Below, one piece after another: positions 1 to 14,128 of a stretch of DNA of 64,000 nt (the stretch's first letter is position 1; the number at the start of each line of letters is the position of its first letter). This DNA comes from Ceratodon purpureus (taxonomy: Eukaryota; Streptophyta; Bryopsida; Pseudoditrichales; Ditrichaceae), in the NCBI GenBank assembly GCA_014871385.1, contig CM026429.1, positions 1,772,554-1,836,553 of the forward strand. The letters run 5' to 3'. The position numbers and the translations under genes were made by a program. The notes under the pieces are model-generated. The model saw only the letters and a list, made by a program, of their open reading frames with translations. It searched no databases and was not told the origin of the DNA.

Positions 1-3000
1 GTTCCGCCTCCCAATTCAACTCTGGCCCTACCTATGGAATGCCAAAGGGCCATTCAACGTTGTCACTAATACTCGGAGAAGATTCCCGTTACCATGAGAA
101 AGATGCCATGTACCTCGGAAAGATTCTTCTAATCCAGCACAATTGCCAGATATCTTGAGGTCTACGTCGCCGTACGGATATCAACATGTATTTATACACA
201 TACAATGGCATTTGTACAGAATACTTGTTGTCCATTTGGGCCTTGCGTGATGATGCATCGTGACCTTCCATCGTCACGCACGATCAACGATGCAATTGTT
301 TCTTCCTTGCAGACACCAAGTTCAGGGTTTGGGGGCAAGAAATCGATGAGTACAACTTGGTGATGAGAGAGAGAAGGGATCGGAACGACTTCGAGGCACC
401 AAGAAAGAAGTAGAGTGTTAGAGCCCCTATAGAGTCTCGACAAGGATGCACAGTTTGCTGATTTCTTTTATATATCAATTACAAGGTGATGTCTACACAA
501 CTTTGTTGATGTAGTGGACTCTTGTCAACAAGTATGGAAGAAAAGTGAGATCAAAGTGGTTTGAAGGAACAAAGGGTTTGTGCGGGAAGTCTCAGTTTCT
601 TACAAGGTGAGTTTAAAATATTGTGCCGCTCTCCTTGCAATGTCTGTGCGCGATGTAGGTCTGCGTTGTTTGGACAATGCAACACTTGTAGACTTTGCTT
701 AGCTTTGATGCAAGACGTGAGGTTGCAATGCTCAGAACTTACGGAAACATGGGATACTAACTTGGTAGGAATAAGAACATGGTTGTACATGAGAAAGTGT
801 AAGCAGAGCCTAACATTAGGAGAAATGTGGGATCTCCAAAAGGCCTTGTAAGACAGCCCGAAGTAGGTGAACGTGCTACCCACAGATCCCTCTCCAAGTA
901 ATTCCATTGTGGATATCCTGCCCCCTGACAGCATCAGGAGCTATAGTGTTGGCAGCGTCATTACTGCTCGCAGTGTTTACTACGCTGATAACTTTGGCAC
1001 ATGCCGGCGCTGGCAGCGATTGGCCGGATCCACAGAATTTACTGTTGGCGGCCTAGTGGCACCATTGGTGCCCACAGGATAAAGTGCACGGGTTTCACGA
1101 AAATTTTAGGCACGTGGGAAACCCAAAGGCCTTTTAGAGACCCCCAGATTTCCCCTAATGAGAAGATCTTATGCGTTCAACTTGACTATTCTATTGAGGT
1201 AGGAATAAAAGGTGCTGGAATTGTTTTAAGAGAGGGTTTGTGAGAGAGATTTGGACTAGTTTCTCACACGGTGAGGTTGAACAATATACTACTAGTGTAG
1301 TAGTACAAGATCCTTTAAAAGCATTAGTGTTCGTTGTGTCAATTTTATTTTGCATGATGAGGATGGGGCTTCCTTTTTTTAGATGCACATTTCAAACGTT
1401 TTTTCTAGCAACTTTGCTCAGTTGCAAGGACTTAGGAGGAAGACACGCCACCCATTCGGCTGCATATCAATGTAGATATTGAGAGACTGCTACAGCATTG
1501 AGCATGGTTTGAATTGTTTCAAGGAAATTGATAGCGATAGACATGTATGTCAGTGCGTACTTGTTCTGGGCGTTCAATTTTAGGATGATGGCTTTTTGCT
1601 CTGCAAAGGTAAGCACTTGTGACGACCTTGCATATGTGTTCTAATTGTGTGGTTATATCCTTTACTAAAATGGCGTTGCATAGAAATTTTTTGTTCTCAC
1701 AAACATGTTCTCAATGTAGAAAATATAGTCTTATGGTTAGTGTTTACGTGACTCGATTGTTTGTGGGTTCAGCTAGAGGACCTGGACGACAACATTTTTA
1801 AGGAAAATCATATAGAGTTATAGTCATGGAGTTGTCCAACAACTTCTCTAGCTGTACAATATATAGAATTTAGTGTTTTAAGAGCAATCGTAGCTTGTAT
1901 CTATTGTTGATAAGTAATTTTTCTCACCTTGTTATTAAGGAATTTGTATGGATGCAGATGAAGGGTGCTAAAGTAGATGATGGCATGAATGCATAGTTTG
2001 TCATCCCGACTTGTCAAGTAAGTCCTCCGCAATGTGTGCATTGCTAAAGTACTCTTTGCCTATGACGAATACAACCAACCTTGTTCTCTCCATGTTAGTC
2101 ATTTGATAAATTGCAGCTACTGCCTTTGTGCTGAAGTAGAGGCTCTGAAAACCGCACAGGTCCAGGAACCGCATAGTAGGGGCAATCACCTGATGCTAGA
2201 TTCTAGCTTCCAACTTCAAAATGTAATCTACACGGGAGCTAGATATCAAGGTGAACGGTTTTGGAAACCCCTACAGTTTTACATTGAAAATTTCCATAAC
2301 TAATTCAAAAAGAGTTCAAAAATTATGATTTCATCATCAGTGGCCTCCCACAAACTTTGCAAATGCCTCTAAAAATATACCCTTCACCACTCTTCAATAT
2401 ACTTACCAAATCTAAAATGTGTGCCGTTTCGGAACCCTTGACCTTAGTGCCCTTGCACCTAAGTGCTGCTGTAGTGCTGCACATGTATGTATGTATGTAT
2501 GCATGCATGCGTGTATGTATGGAAGTGTGTGAGTGAAGGCGTCGAGTGATGTGGTAGGCTTAGGATTGCTCTCCCTTCCGTTTTTAGCTTGGAGGTCATG
2601 GTCCATGACAGAGGTGCGGGAGGGAGGGACACACATTGTCAACTCGAATTGAAGCCAAGGCGTTTTGTGGGGTCGTCACTGTCCCTGGCCTTGGAAACCC
2701 TAACTTAACTTGGCAATCCCAACGGGAGGGACTAGAACAAACGGCTTGCTTGGTTACTTGCTAGGATAACTTATATTGTGCGTCTGGAGCGTCTCAACCA
2801 TCACACAACCAGAGGACGACCTTACTTTTTTTATTTAATTTTTATTTTTTATTTTTTTTAATAAATTTTTTACTATGAGTTTTGTGGACTGTGGCATGCC
2901 ATGGGACTAGAATTCTGGCTGTTGGATCGGAAGAGTGGGAAGGAACACGAACAGGTTTGGTCGGAGGATTGTGATTGTACTTGATTGCACTGGAGTGGTG

Positions 3001-4897
3001 AAAATCGGTTTTGGAGAGAGTGCATTGTGTTTCCAATTTTGACGCATGAGCGGGTCAAGGGTTTTGCGGCCTACTTGGAGCACCGTTGATGTTCATGAGA
3101 TAAGGACTTCATTCTCATAGTTTTTTAAACTGGTGGGTTGTTCAGGAGCCTTTCTTTGTAGCCACAGTGTGCTGGTATTGAGGGCAATTGGCTTTTACTA
3201 CTCAGGCTCGGAGAGTTTTGAGGAGACTTGCTGATTAGGTTCAGAGCCCTACTCTTTTCTTTTAACCTCTAAAGGACGAAGCAACCACTTTTGGGTTGCG
3301 CCACATATTGAAAACCTCGTAAAATGCCCTAGAAGGGTCGGATTTGAGTGTTTTTTGTTCCTAACCTCTTTAGAATCAAGTTGGCAATAAGAATATGCTA
3401 AAATTTTGGTGAAAAAGTGAAACCCTGATTTTAGAAAAAAGAAACATCATGGATCGGTGAGGTGTTTCTACGAATCTACGGTGAAGTTAGTGTATTTTCA
3501 GTTACAGTATTTCAACCAAACTTTGAGCACATTGAAAACTGAAATGAAGATTTCTCCTTGTGGATTTTTTTTTCTTAGCATTTTTTTTCTGGGATATGCT
3601 TGTATGACCACTCTTTTATGGCTTCACCGTTTTGGATTTATCAGAATCATAACATACTCGAGAAGAGAATTAGCTTTAGTTGCCAAGTTTTTATAAATTT
3701 TTGAATTAGCAATTTTCAGTCAAACTCGGAAACTCACTGTTAGTATTTCAGAAATTCACTAATCTTCCAAACTTCACATGTTATTATCTCCCAATTCGTT
3801 GCTTCTCCAAACCCAAAATTTGGTATAGATTTTGGTAGCCCACTACTTTCAAAGATGTTACGGTGAAATTGGTTATGGTGATTATCAAATTTGTCTCACT
3901 TTGGAAAATGCAAGAATGGCAGTGTAGGTAGTGAAAAACTGTGGAAAGACCCCTTGGTCCTTGAGGGGTTAAGACAGAGAGAGTGAGTGAATCAATGGCT
4001 TTGGAGGTTGAGGAGGTGTAAGTTAAGGGGAGGCACATAAGTTATCCTCGACTGTGAAGCCTCTCCTCTAAGTTACCACCCACCCTAGGCTCTTCTGGTG
4101 GAGTGGAGCGGTGTGTACCGAGTCGACCGACGTGCTTCCAACAGTGCTTCTGAATTTGTTCCGGACTTGCCTGTCTCTACAGCTAACTTAAGTCGGTAGG
4201 AATGTAGGAATGTAGGAATGTACACAAGGGGCTTTGTGTCCTTGGTCGAGATCTGATCTTTGGGGTGAAGTCTTGGGGAGAGATCTAGAAGATGACGTTT
4301 GAAGCCCTGCGCATGCGCTGCTGTGAGAATGTTTTGCAGCTGCATTCACCATTCACCATTCACCGGGTGGGTGGGTCACTGGGTGTTGTAGTATCCGTTG
4401 CCGGTCTCATTGTTAAGTTTCTGGAAGCACAACTGGAGGTGGTTTAGCTGGGACATCAGAAGGGAGTTGCAAATATGAACGTCCGATGTATGAACGGCCT
4501 GAGAAGTACAATACAAGGGTGTTCAAGGGTTGGCGTCTACGATGGATGGGGTGAGTTCATCCCTTTGACTCTTCATTATTGTTTCCATCATCTATACTCG
4601 TTCAGATTATAGATGCACAACTGAGACCGACGGACTGTGTGTTTTTCTTTGGACTTTTTCCACTAGTATAATGACTAACATTTTGGGAATTGTTGTCTAC
4701 TAGGCATATAATATGGTGTTCTGGTTTTGGGGCTATACCATTTCAGGGGTTGTGGGAATTGTACTAGTCAAAACGGAGCGTGATTTATGTGTGGTAATTA
4801 GTGTGATTGTCGTCCTGGTTGGTGTGTGAATTAGAGTACTGTAATGAATCCCATCAAGGATATCATCATTGTTGGTAATTGTTTTGATTGCGTACAG
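1..4897. other. Region with no supportable gene upstream of the kinase pseudogene
   Basis: Short ORFs occur on both strands, but none shows a recognisable domain, conserved exon borders or coding character. The stretch contains a short TGTA/TGCA tetranucleotide run (about 2483-2520), an A/T homopolymer-rich patch (2825-2870) and a diverged copy of a dispersed repeat (about 2190-2420) that resembles sequence near 31.7 kb. Upstream exons of the LAMMER kinase pseudogene may lie in the last few hundred bases, but I could not identify them. Confidence 0.6.
2190..2420. repeat. Diverged dispersed repeat, copy 1 (related copy near 31.68-31.86 kb)
   Basis: The stretch runs through 'agcttccaacttcaaa', then '..gaacggtt..', then 'ccataactaattcaa', then '..ccaaa..tgtg'. 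The same ordered words recur around 31,680-31,860 with substitutions and small indels. This is the pattern of two old copies of one transposable element or its LTR. No coding remnant is visible. Confidence 0.45.
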
Positions 4898-7800
4898 GGG
4901 CAGCAGATAGCAGTTAATAGTGGGCAGTATGAGCAGCTGGGACTAGGAAGGGGAGTTCCACCAGCAGCAACAGCGAACAGTCCAGAATTCTACAATGGAT
5001 ATGCCAGGGTAGCCTCCCCGGCGTGGCGGGACGATGATAAAGATGGGCACTAGTGACTACATGTTTGAGCTGGGAGAGAATATAACGCCTCGCTGTAATC
5101 ACACCTTTAACCCTGGTCATACTGTCCGTTCGCACGGTTTAGCCTTGCCTTATGTTGCTATAGATCTATATTGTTTTAGATTTCAAGCAAGCATATTTCA
5201 TTTTTGTAAGAATTTTGTAGAATGGTCTGTAACGATAATTGCTGGGTTGTGCAGAACATTTGGTAGGGTGTTGGAGTCCTGGGATAGGGAAGTTCAGGAG
5301 TATGTGGCTATCAAGGTCATTCGCAATGTTCAGAAATACCGAGATGCTGCGATGATTGAGATCGATGTCTACGCACGCTTGCCAAGAACGACAAGACGGG
5401 CCTACGGTCTGATTGTCTCTTGAACCTTACACTTGCTTTGTACAGTTGACTGCCCTTAGTCATTTGGTGCATCTCATGTGGATTCTTGTCCTCTAGGTAC
5501 CTTATTTTGGATACAATTGTAATCTGATTACTATCCAATGGTTGGTTATTGCTAGGAGCTAGCCAGTCGTCTATTTCAAGTGAATGTGGTGCTCATTTGT
5601 TTTATGTAAAGCGTAATTGTATTTTTGGGGCATTTTATGGCTCTGACAAAAGTTTGGTCGTGAATAGCAGATGTGTGCAGCTCAAGACTTGGTTTGACTA
5701 CCGAAACCATGTCTGCATTGTAAGTTCCTTTTCTCTTTTCAAAACAAATGTTAATGTTGAGAGTAGAGAAATGAAGTGATATCATGTCAGCGAACACTTT
5801 ATTGAGCACTAGATGACAAGGGTTTGTGCCAGTACGGGTTGGTTCCTCTTACTGACGTGTATTGTGTGGATTCAGTTGAGTTCCATTTCTTTCTTTAACC
5901 CTACCGCTTCACTGGAAGCTTTGATAATGCGGGTGTTGAAGTTTACGTAGAATCATACTTGGTTAAAATTTTAGTTTCTTCTCTTCTAATTTTGTGAGAG
6001 GGAAACTTGTTGCTGCACTTCATATCTATAGTGTACATGTTGCTGTGATTGACAGTCTTTATTTGTTGAGCTTAGCGTTGTTTATTGACTCCAAGAGTTC
6101 AACGTTAGTAGTGATGGTATATCGCCTGATGTTTTTGGCTAAAATCATGCTCATGCGTTTGCTGAAATCGGGTAACTATGCAGGTATGCGAAAGGTTAGG
6201 TCCAAGCCTTTACGATTTTCTTCGAAAGAACAATTATCGACCATTTTCAGCTGATTTTGTTCGCGATGTTGGCCGCCAACTTCTGGAGTCTCTAGCTTGT
6301 GAGTCATTCTCTTGTATGTCCCTTGATGAGCTGTTGCTTTGAGTTGAAGATATCTTATTCTTGGTGACAGCTTTGTGTCATCTTTGGATTGCTTTTATTT
6401 AATCATAACTAGGTGAGTGGTGAGAGTGCCTGCTCGTCAGTAACGGTGTAAAGATCTGAGCAAGAGAAATCTTAAATTTACAAGGTGGCCCCTCTTTTAT
6501 GGTCTTGATGTGGTTGCTGCGTCAATGGACGAATCAGCTTGTGGATGGAAGTCTACAAGTTCAAGAGAAGAATTAAATCAATTTTTTGGCTGCTTTTCTA
6601 CCAGTTTCATCATACATGACAACTATTCGGCTGATTATGGGTTGCACTAAAGTATCACACAAGTTCTAATGTATTTCACCTTGGCTTCTTAGGCTGTTGG
6701 ACACTTTCTGATAGGAGTTAGTGGATTTATGAATCCACTGTTCCTTTATGCTGTGACCCAGTAACTTATGTCGTTCTTGATTGCAGATATGCATGAGCTT
6801 ACCCTTATTCACACCGATCTAAAGCCCGAAAACATTCTATTGGTCTCCTCGGACTACATAAGAATGCCAGATTACAAGGTGTGGGAATATACTGAGTTTC
6901 AAAGGATTGTCTATTGAAATACTGAGAGATGTCGTTGTCTGCTTTCGATGTCAGCTTCTAACATGTGTTGGATATCTCCTACACTACAGATATCGTTATT
7001 GCTTGGCTCAATGTTTCTTGTTTCTTGTCTAAAGCTGGACTGCATTGTAGCCCGCGTTCTTGCAGATGTTTAGGTCCTTGCTCTTAGGCTGAGTTTCCAA
7101 TTTTTGGTCAGATGTGTTTGCTGCTTGAAGTTGGGACCATTTGGGTAGTCGATTACTTTGCCTTAATGATGTTGGTCATTCGGTGCAATTGGTGACTTCT
7201 GCAGGCTTCAAACACCGGAAAGCACTTTAAGCGGGTACGTACCAAAATCAAGTGACATTAAACTGATCGACTTTGGTAGCGCCACCTTTGACAACCACTA
7301 CCATTGTTCTGTTGTCTCTACTCGCCATTATCGTGCCCCTGAAGTTATTTTAGGTGAGAGTCACATCGTTTTTCATGTTTTGGAGAGCGAGTTTTAGGGT
7401 TCCTACCTGTGATTATGTTCCCGTTTAACGTTTCACTGGAATGCCCCTTTTACATCTCTGGAATAGGGGAAGCGATTCAGGCACAAAAAGAGAGTGGATA
7501 CTCATAAGAACTGCTCTTCTCCCAGGTCTTGGTTGGACGTATCCTTGCGATATTTGGAGTGTGCGCTGCATACTCGTAGAACTGTGTTCGGTATGTGATG
7601 TGGGCATCACGACAGAGCTTCCAGCAATTTCCTTCGGCTTCTTTGCCCTTCAATTTCATTCCCTCTCGTTCTAGTACTAAACCGTGTTGGTCTACTTGAA
7701 TCTTGCCAATTTGAACATTATCTTGTCAATTATCTTTGTTTTGTTTGTGTATGGATAACTCGAAGTCCATATAGCTATTTTTATGATCATGTTCGTTGGC

Positions 7801-8424
7801 CATGGCAGGGTGATGCGCTGTTTCAAACTCACGAGAACCTGGAGCATTTGGCAATGATAGAGCGAGTTCTAGGTCCCATTCCTGCGCACATGATAAAGAG
7901 GGCAGAGTACGTACCATGCTCCTATTGTTTGTTGGGTGTCTTTACTATGTTTTTAGGAATGATGGGTATTGATATTACTATACTTACTGTTACTAGTATC
8001 AGTTGGCTTCTTATAGAATTTTCCTTCTAACTACCTTTACACATAATGTTCAGCCGACGACTAGAAAAGGACTTCAAAAATGGAAGAGAATTGAACTGGC
8101 CGGATGGGGCAGTTTCAAGGGAAAGCATCCGAGCCGTGCGAAGATTACCTCGGCTACGGGTATGTTTTACTTGGCTATTTTTTTCTGGATTTTCTCTCGT
8201 TCTATCGGTAGCTAAGTATCTATGTATTGCGGTTCTATGTGCTACAAAGCTTGAAAAATTTCTCGGTTTCATTGCAGAATCTGATCATGCACCATGTTGA
8301 CCACTCGGGGGGCCTCCTCATTGATCTGCTACAAGGCTTGCTGAAGTTTGAACCGTCAGAGCGGCTTACAGCCAAGGAGGCCCTGAAGCATCCTTTTTTC
8401 AAGGAGTCCAACCGACGTCTGTAA
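4898..8424 (+). pseudogene. Decayed LAMMER-type (CLK/AFC family) dual-specificity protein kinase
   Basis: Homologous exons, in order: 4898-5094, 5255-5406, 5671-5719, 6184-6298, 6787-6878, 7205-7353, 7526-7590, 7809-7906, 8054-8159, 8278-8424. They encode recognisable kinase pieces: the VAIK-type lysine region (YVAIKVIR), HTDLKPEN catalytic loop, DFG (LIDFGSATF), HYRAPEVIL, the LAMMER-like signature [11 protein letters not shown] and the C-terminal KHPFF. In the family this enzyme phosphorylates SR splicing factors in the nucleus. The reading frame is broken. Seven extra bases (5051-5057) bring in stops after RDDDKDGH. The short exon carrying the first half of the glycine loop is not found between 5095 and 5254. 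One base is missing near 5378, and four bases are added near 7236-7240 (a GTAC duplication). The invariant glycine of WSVGC is arginine. All remaining splice sites keep phase. I read it as a unitary or paralogous pseudogene; assembly error at three sites is the alternative. Confidence 0.82.
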
Positions 8425-9098
8425 GATATCAGATATTATTGTTTCTACAGACCACGATGAGCGTGATTTCTTAATTGCTGCAAGACGGGAAATGATTATA
8501 ATAAGACACATTTGAAGTACATTGGCAGAAAGGTCCTATTTATATTGAAAACTGCAGATGATTTATGCTAGTAACGCTGAGTGCAAGAACGCTCTTTCCA
8601 CCCAAGATGGTTCGACACGAATTGAAGTGAGAATATTGATCGAACCTGCTCCAGAAAGCGCCTACCTTCCTGAGGTGTCCCACGCATAAGATGCGTACCT
8701 CTTGTGAGCACTATTCTTTCCACCGGTTTCGCGAACTGCGCCTACCAGGTGCGAGTGTACTTGTATCGTAGGACTTGCCTTGTGAGAGTTTGGCTGTAGC
8801 CTCTGACCTCGGGAACATTGAGGCCCTTCGCTAGGGAAGCACAAGCTCGATGTAACATGGTTCTTAGGATGTTGGTTTTATAAATGATTTTTTTGCTGAT
8901 GTCTGTCCTGGAAGACTTATTGTGCCTCAGCTCTCGTTAATATACTTAGTGAGTTTTTCTCGTCTGCTTCTGTTTAGGTTGTAGAGGGGTTTGAGATATT
9001 GACATGCTCCGCATTTTGTTAAGTTCTTGTATACCGATACATAGGTTGTCTATGCTTCGCAGCACGCTGGATCATCTTGCTGATCCTCTAGCCGGGTG
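8425..9098. other. Intergenic spacer
   Basis: This lies between the kinase pseudogene and the 3' end of the B3 gene. I see no gene, repeat or structured element beyond probable 3' untranslated sequence. Confidence 0.5.
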
Positions 9099-10114
9099 TT
9101 ATTCCCAACATGGACGTAGATCCTCCGGTGACAATGGTTCTGTATCTTGGAGATCAGGCGCTGCTCTTGCCTTCTCGATGTCAACGAAACAATCCGAGAG
9201 ATCCGCGTCAAAGCCTGGCGCCGATTCGTGACTATCATCTGCAAAACCTCTTGCGTAGTTTATGTAGTTCCTCGTTAATACCGAAGGATCCCCATCGTCG
9301 CCAGTGGACAGAATCAAACTGTCCCTCAGGAGACTGTTTCTTAGTGCTGATTCTCTCTGAAGCCGCAAGTCACTGAGTTCCTTCTCAGCATTGTCTCGGG
9401 AATACAGGATAAGTTGCTCTGCAGCCTCTGTTGGATCGCTTAGTCTCCTGATCTCCGACAACCTTAATGTATGTTTCGTTGAGGTCGGGGTCTGTGACGC
9501 AGAGTCTGCCACCATTGGAGGAATCTGCAATTCAGAGGGTCTCCGCGAAAACAAAGTGGAGATTCTGTTTGTTGTTCTTCTGAGGGTCTCTGGGGCCAAG
9601 CTTGGTGTTGCATGAGAGCCGGTGGCATCTAAGGCACTTGTCTTTTGGCAACCGCTTTCATCATAAACCTATACAGAGATTACTAATAAGAGTAAATTCG
9701 AGTTGTCATGAACGACGTAACCAGTTGCAGAATCGCAGGGAAGATCACACCATAACCTGAACGGAATATTATTGCGTATGAATACAGTTCGAATTTTGGC
9801 TGAGATTTTTGAACCTGCACTTGGAAGTGTGAGTGTGCTGGGAGAATGAAACACAGCTGATCCCCCAGTTGCAAAACATGATCTGCCACAAAGCTTTGAA
9901 ACCCCTCTCCGAAGCTGACACTCAAGCTTTCGAACGAACCATCCACCCCTACTTTCCAGTGCTTTCTACTAGGTCCCTCCAGAATCACGCTGCTACTGAG
10001 TAAATTTCCATGTATTCTCACAAAAGACGATGGTAAGTTCAAGGTTTTCATTGGCATTTCTGTGATCTTCTTCAGAAACGAAGGACTATGACAAGCATCT
10101 GCACAGTCGGCCAT
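9099..10114 (-). CDS. B3 DNA-binding domain protein (REM-like)
   Basis: Two exons, complement(9815-10114) and complement(9099-9668), join in phase 0 across a GT-AG intron (CAG|GTTC ... TATAG|GTTT) and give about 289 aa. The first exon encodes one B3 fold at residues ~20-100: LPSSFVRIHG, then LEGPSRKHWKVGV, then FGEGFQSFVADHVLQLGD, then LCFIL and HFQVQV. This is the order of strands and conserved residues in plant B3 domains, which bind DNA as transcription regulators in the nucleus. The C-terminal half has no known domain and is rich in Arg/Ser/Leu, with many RxLSD- and RDSL-like stretches. The length and single short B3 fit REM-type proteins better than ARF or LAV types. Start chosen: the first in-frame ATG before the domain; an upstream exon is possible. 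Confidence 0.75.
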
Positions 10115-12010
<1,896 letters not shown>

Positions 12011-12162
12011 GAGGGGGGGTTAGGTTAATTTAGGGTTGGGTGTGCGATGATGGCCTGAAAGAGAGGGAAATGGTGGTGTGGTGAGGGTTGTTGCGAGAGA
12101 AAAGGGGTCAGATTTTTGGTGAGGGTTAGAGGCGGGAGGACAATTGGCGGGGTGCAATCTGC

Positions 12163-14128
12163 GTGGTTTGGAGGTTGGTGGGGAGTTTGGAGAGTGCCGG
12201 GGTTTGCAAAAAATTGGTCAAGCTGGCGTACCAGGCGCGGCCGACGGTGCTGATGGGGGAGAATTTGGGCGTGCTGCCTATGTCTCTCCAGGGCACGCAC
12301 GACATGAACCACTCTGACTTGGGGGCGCTCACCCCGAACCGCGGCCGAGCGCTCAAGAAAGAGGACCGCATTCCGCAGTGGGGATACCATGAAACGAAAG
12401 AGTTCATTTCCATTCGGGCGGAACTTGAGAAGGACTTCACACAGACCAAGCGCAACAAGACGCTGTGGGAGCTGATTGAGAGGAAGATGAAGGAGAAGGG
12501 CTATCGGAGGAGCGCGGATCAATGCAAATGTAAATGGAAAAACCTCGTGAACCGTTACAAGGTAATACTTTTATGTATTCTATGAAACGCTTAACGCTTA
12601 GGAATGTAGTACATGAAATTTGCATGTTCGCGCATTTTTAAGTAAATGCAATAGACCTTGTCTCGGAAGCTTCTCCTTTGCTCGGTTTCCCAGTTTTTTT
12701 AAGAACACCCACTAGCATGTTTGTCAATTCTTACCTGGCTCTGCAGTCTGGTTACTGCCTTCAAACAGTCCTCTACATCTGCCAATAAGGAATGTTTGCA
12801 GATTGACTCCGCCGGACACTTCTCCTATCAATCCTAGACTGCAGTGGAACATACAGTTAGGAACTCATGTTCTTGATACATATGTTAGTTTGGACTATTC
12901 GCAGCTTGCACAGCGTCCATTGGTTAGCGTTCGATTTTCAAGAGTATTCATATTGAAGTTAGTTTTACGTTACTTGAGAGTCTCACTTCGAGAGTATTAG
13001 ACACAAGCGTTTGGATCGTCCCCAGTTTTCTTCGTCCCACTTATATGGATTACCCACTCTTTTCCTTCGTCATATCATGCTGATTACAAGAAGGCATTAA
13101 ACTTTCCTCAATATCTGATACGTTTATCATCCTATCTACTTTCTCAATTTGCATAAATATCCAGCCTTGTAAACTTCTAGGTTCGTTCCCGCGCACTCTG
13201 TTTCGTGCTTTGTGTGGCTCAAAACATAGCTTTGATCGTAGTATTTCTGGACCTTCTCTCACAAGTTCTCGTGGATGTGTCTGTTTTCCAGGGTAAGGAG
13301 ACGTCCGAACCAGACTACGAGGTATTGTCTACGTCATATTCCTCGTTGCATCATTTACCTTAGCTTCATGTAAATCCATTATACCTGAGCGTCAGATTGT
13401 GGATTAATTCTAATACGCTCTCGTGTTCAAATTTGGTCATTATATTTCATTAGAATCAATCTCTGCTCTTCTGTGTGTCTTTCTGGTGTACAATATTTTC
13501 AAATGATAATGGCTGATACGAATGCGATGTCTTGCCTGCGGACGTACAGTTTACTCAAGGAAAAGACCCCGCCGACCCCGAGAACGGCAGGCAGTGCCCA
13601 TTCTTCGACGAACTCGACGCCATCTTTAAAGAGCGCGCCAAGAACTCCGAGAGACTGTCACTTGAAGCCGAGCCAGGGTCTCGAGCAAAGAAGAAAGGCA
13701 AACGAGGCAAAACTAAAAGCTCGGATGATGATAGTGAGGATGACGATGACGAAGAAGAAAGTGAAGAGGATCGTGTTGTACAGAGAAAGAAGAGGAAAAA
13801 CGAAAAAGACAATAACCGACCGAGGGTAACTGCCGAGAAGTACCGTGCCAACAGCATGCAGGAAGTCCTGGAAGACTTCTTCCAACAGCAGCAGCGGGTG
13901 GAAGAGCAATGGAGAGAGTCCGTCGAGAGACGAGAACAGGAGCGCCGGATGCGGGAGCAAGAGTGGAGAGAGGCGATGGAGAAGCTTGAACAGGAGCGGA
14001 TCACAAGAGAACACATGTGGCGAGAACGCGAGGAGCAAAGGAGAGCGCGTGATGAGGCCCGTGCGCAGAAGAGAGACGAACTCTTTGCGGCCTTGTTGAC
14101 CAAATTGGCGCAGGATGAAGGTTACTGA
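12163..14128 (+). CDS. GT-3-type trihelix transcription factor
   Basis: Exons 12163-12561, 13292-13321 and 13550-14128 join in phase 0 and encode 335 aa. Residues ~67-133 form the trihelix (Myb/SANT-like) DNA-binding domain: IPQWG, then ETKEFISIRAELEKDF, KRNKTLWELI, then KEKGYRRSADQCKCKWKNL and NRYK. The domain continues through the 30-base micro-exon (GKETSEPDYE) into GRQCPFFDELDAIF, the arrangement typical of GT-3a/GT-3b proteins, which bind GT elements in nuclear promoters. Next come a basic patch (KKKGKRGKTK), an acidic run of Asp/Glu, a second basic patch (KKRKNEK) and a long Glu/Arg/Gln coiled coil to the C-terminus, likely for dimerisation. The start is the first in-frame ATG; a later Met (MGENLG or MSLQG) is possible. 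The upstream DNA is dense in G-rich repeats. Confidence 0.88.

Noticed and set aside
561..851. 96-codon Cys-rich ORF
   Set aside because: Cysteine spacing is irregular, no homologous pattern is recognised, and neighbouring sequence is non-coding in character.
9214..9226. TGGCGCC half-motif in the B3 gene as a further palindrome copy
   Set aside because: Only half of the palindrome is present; it is compatible with chance in coding DNA.
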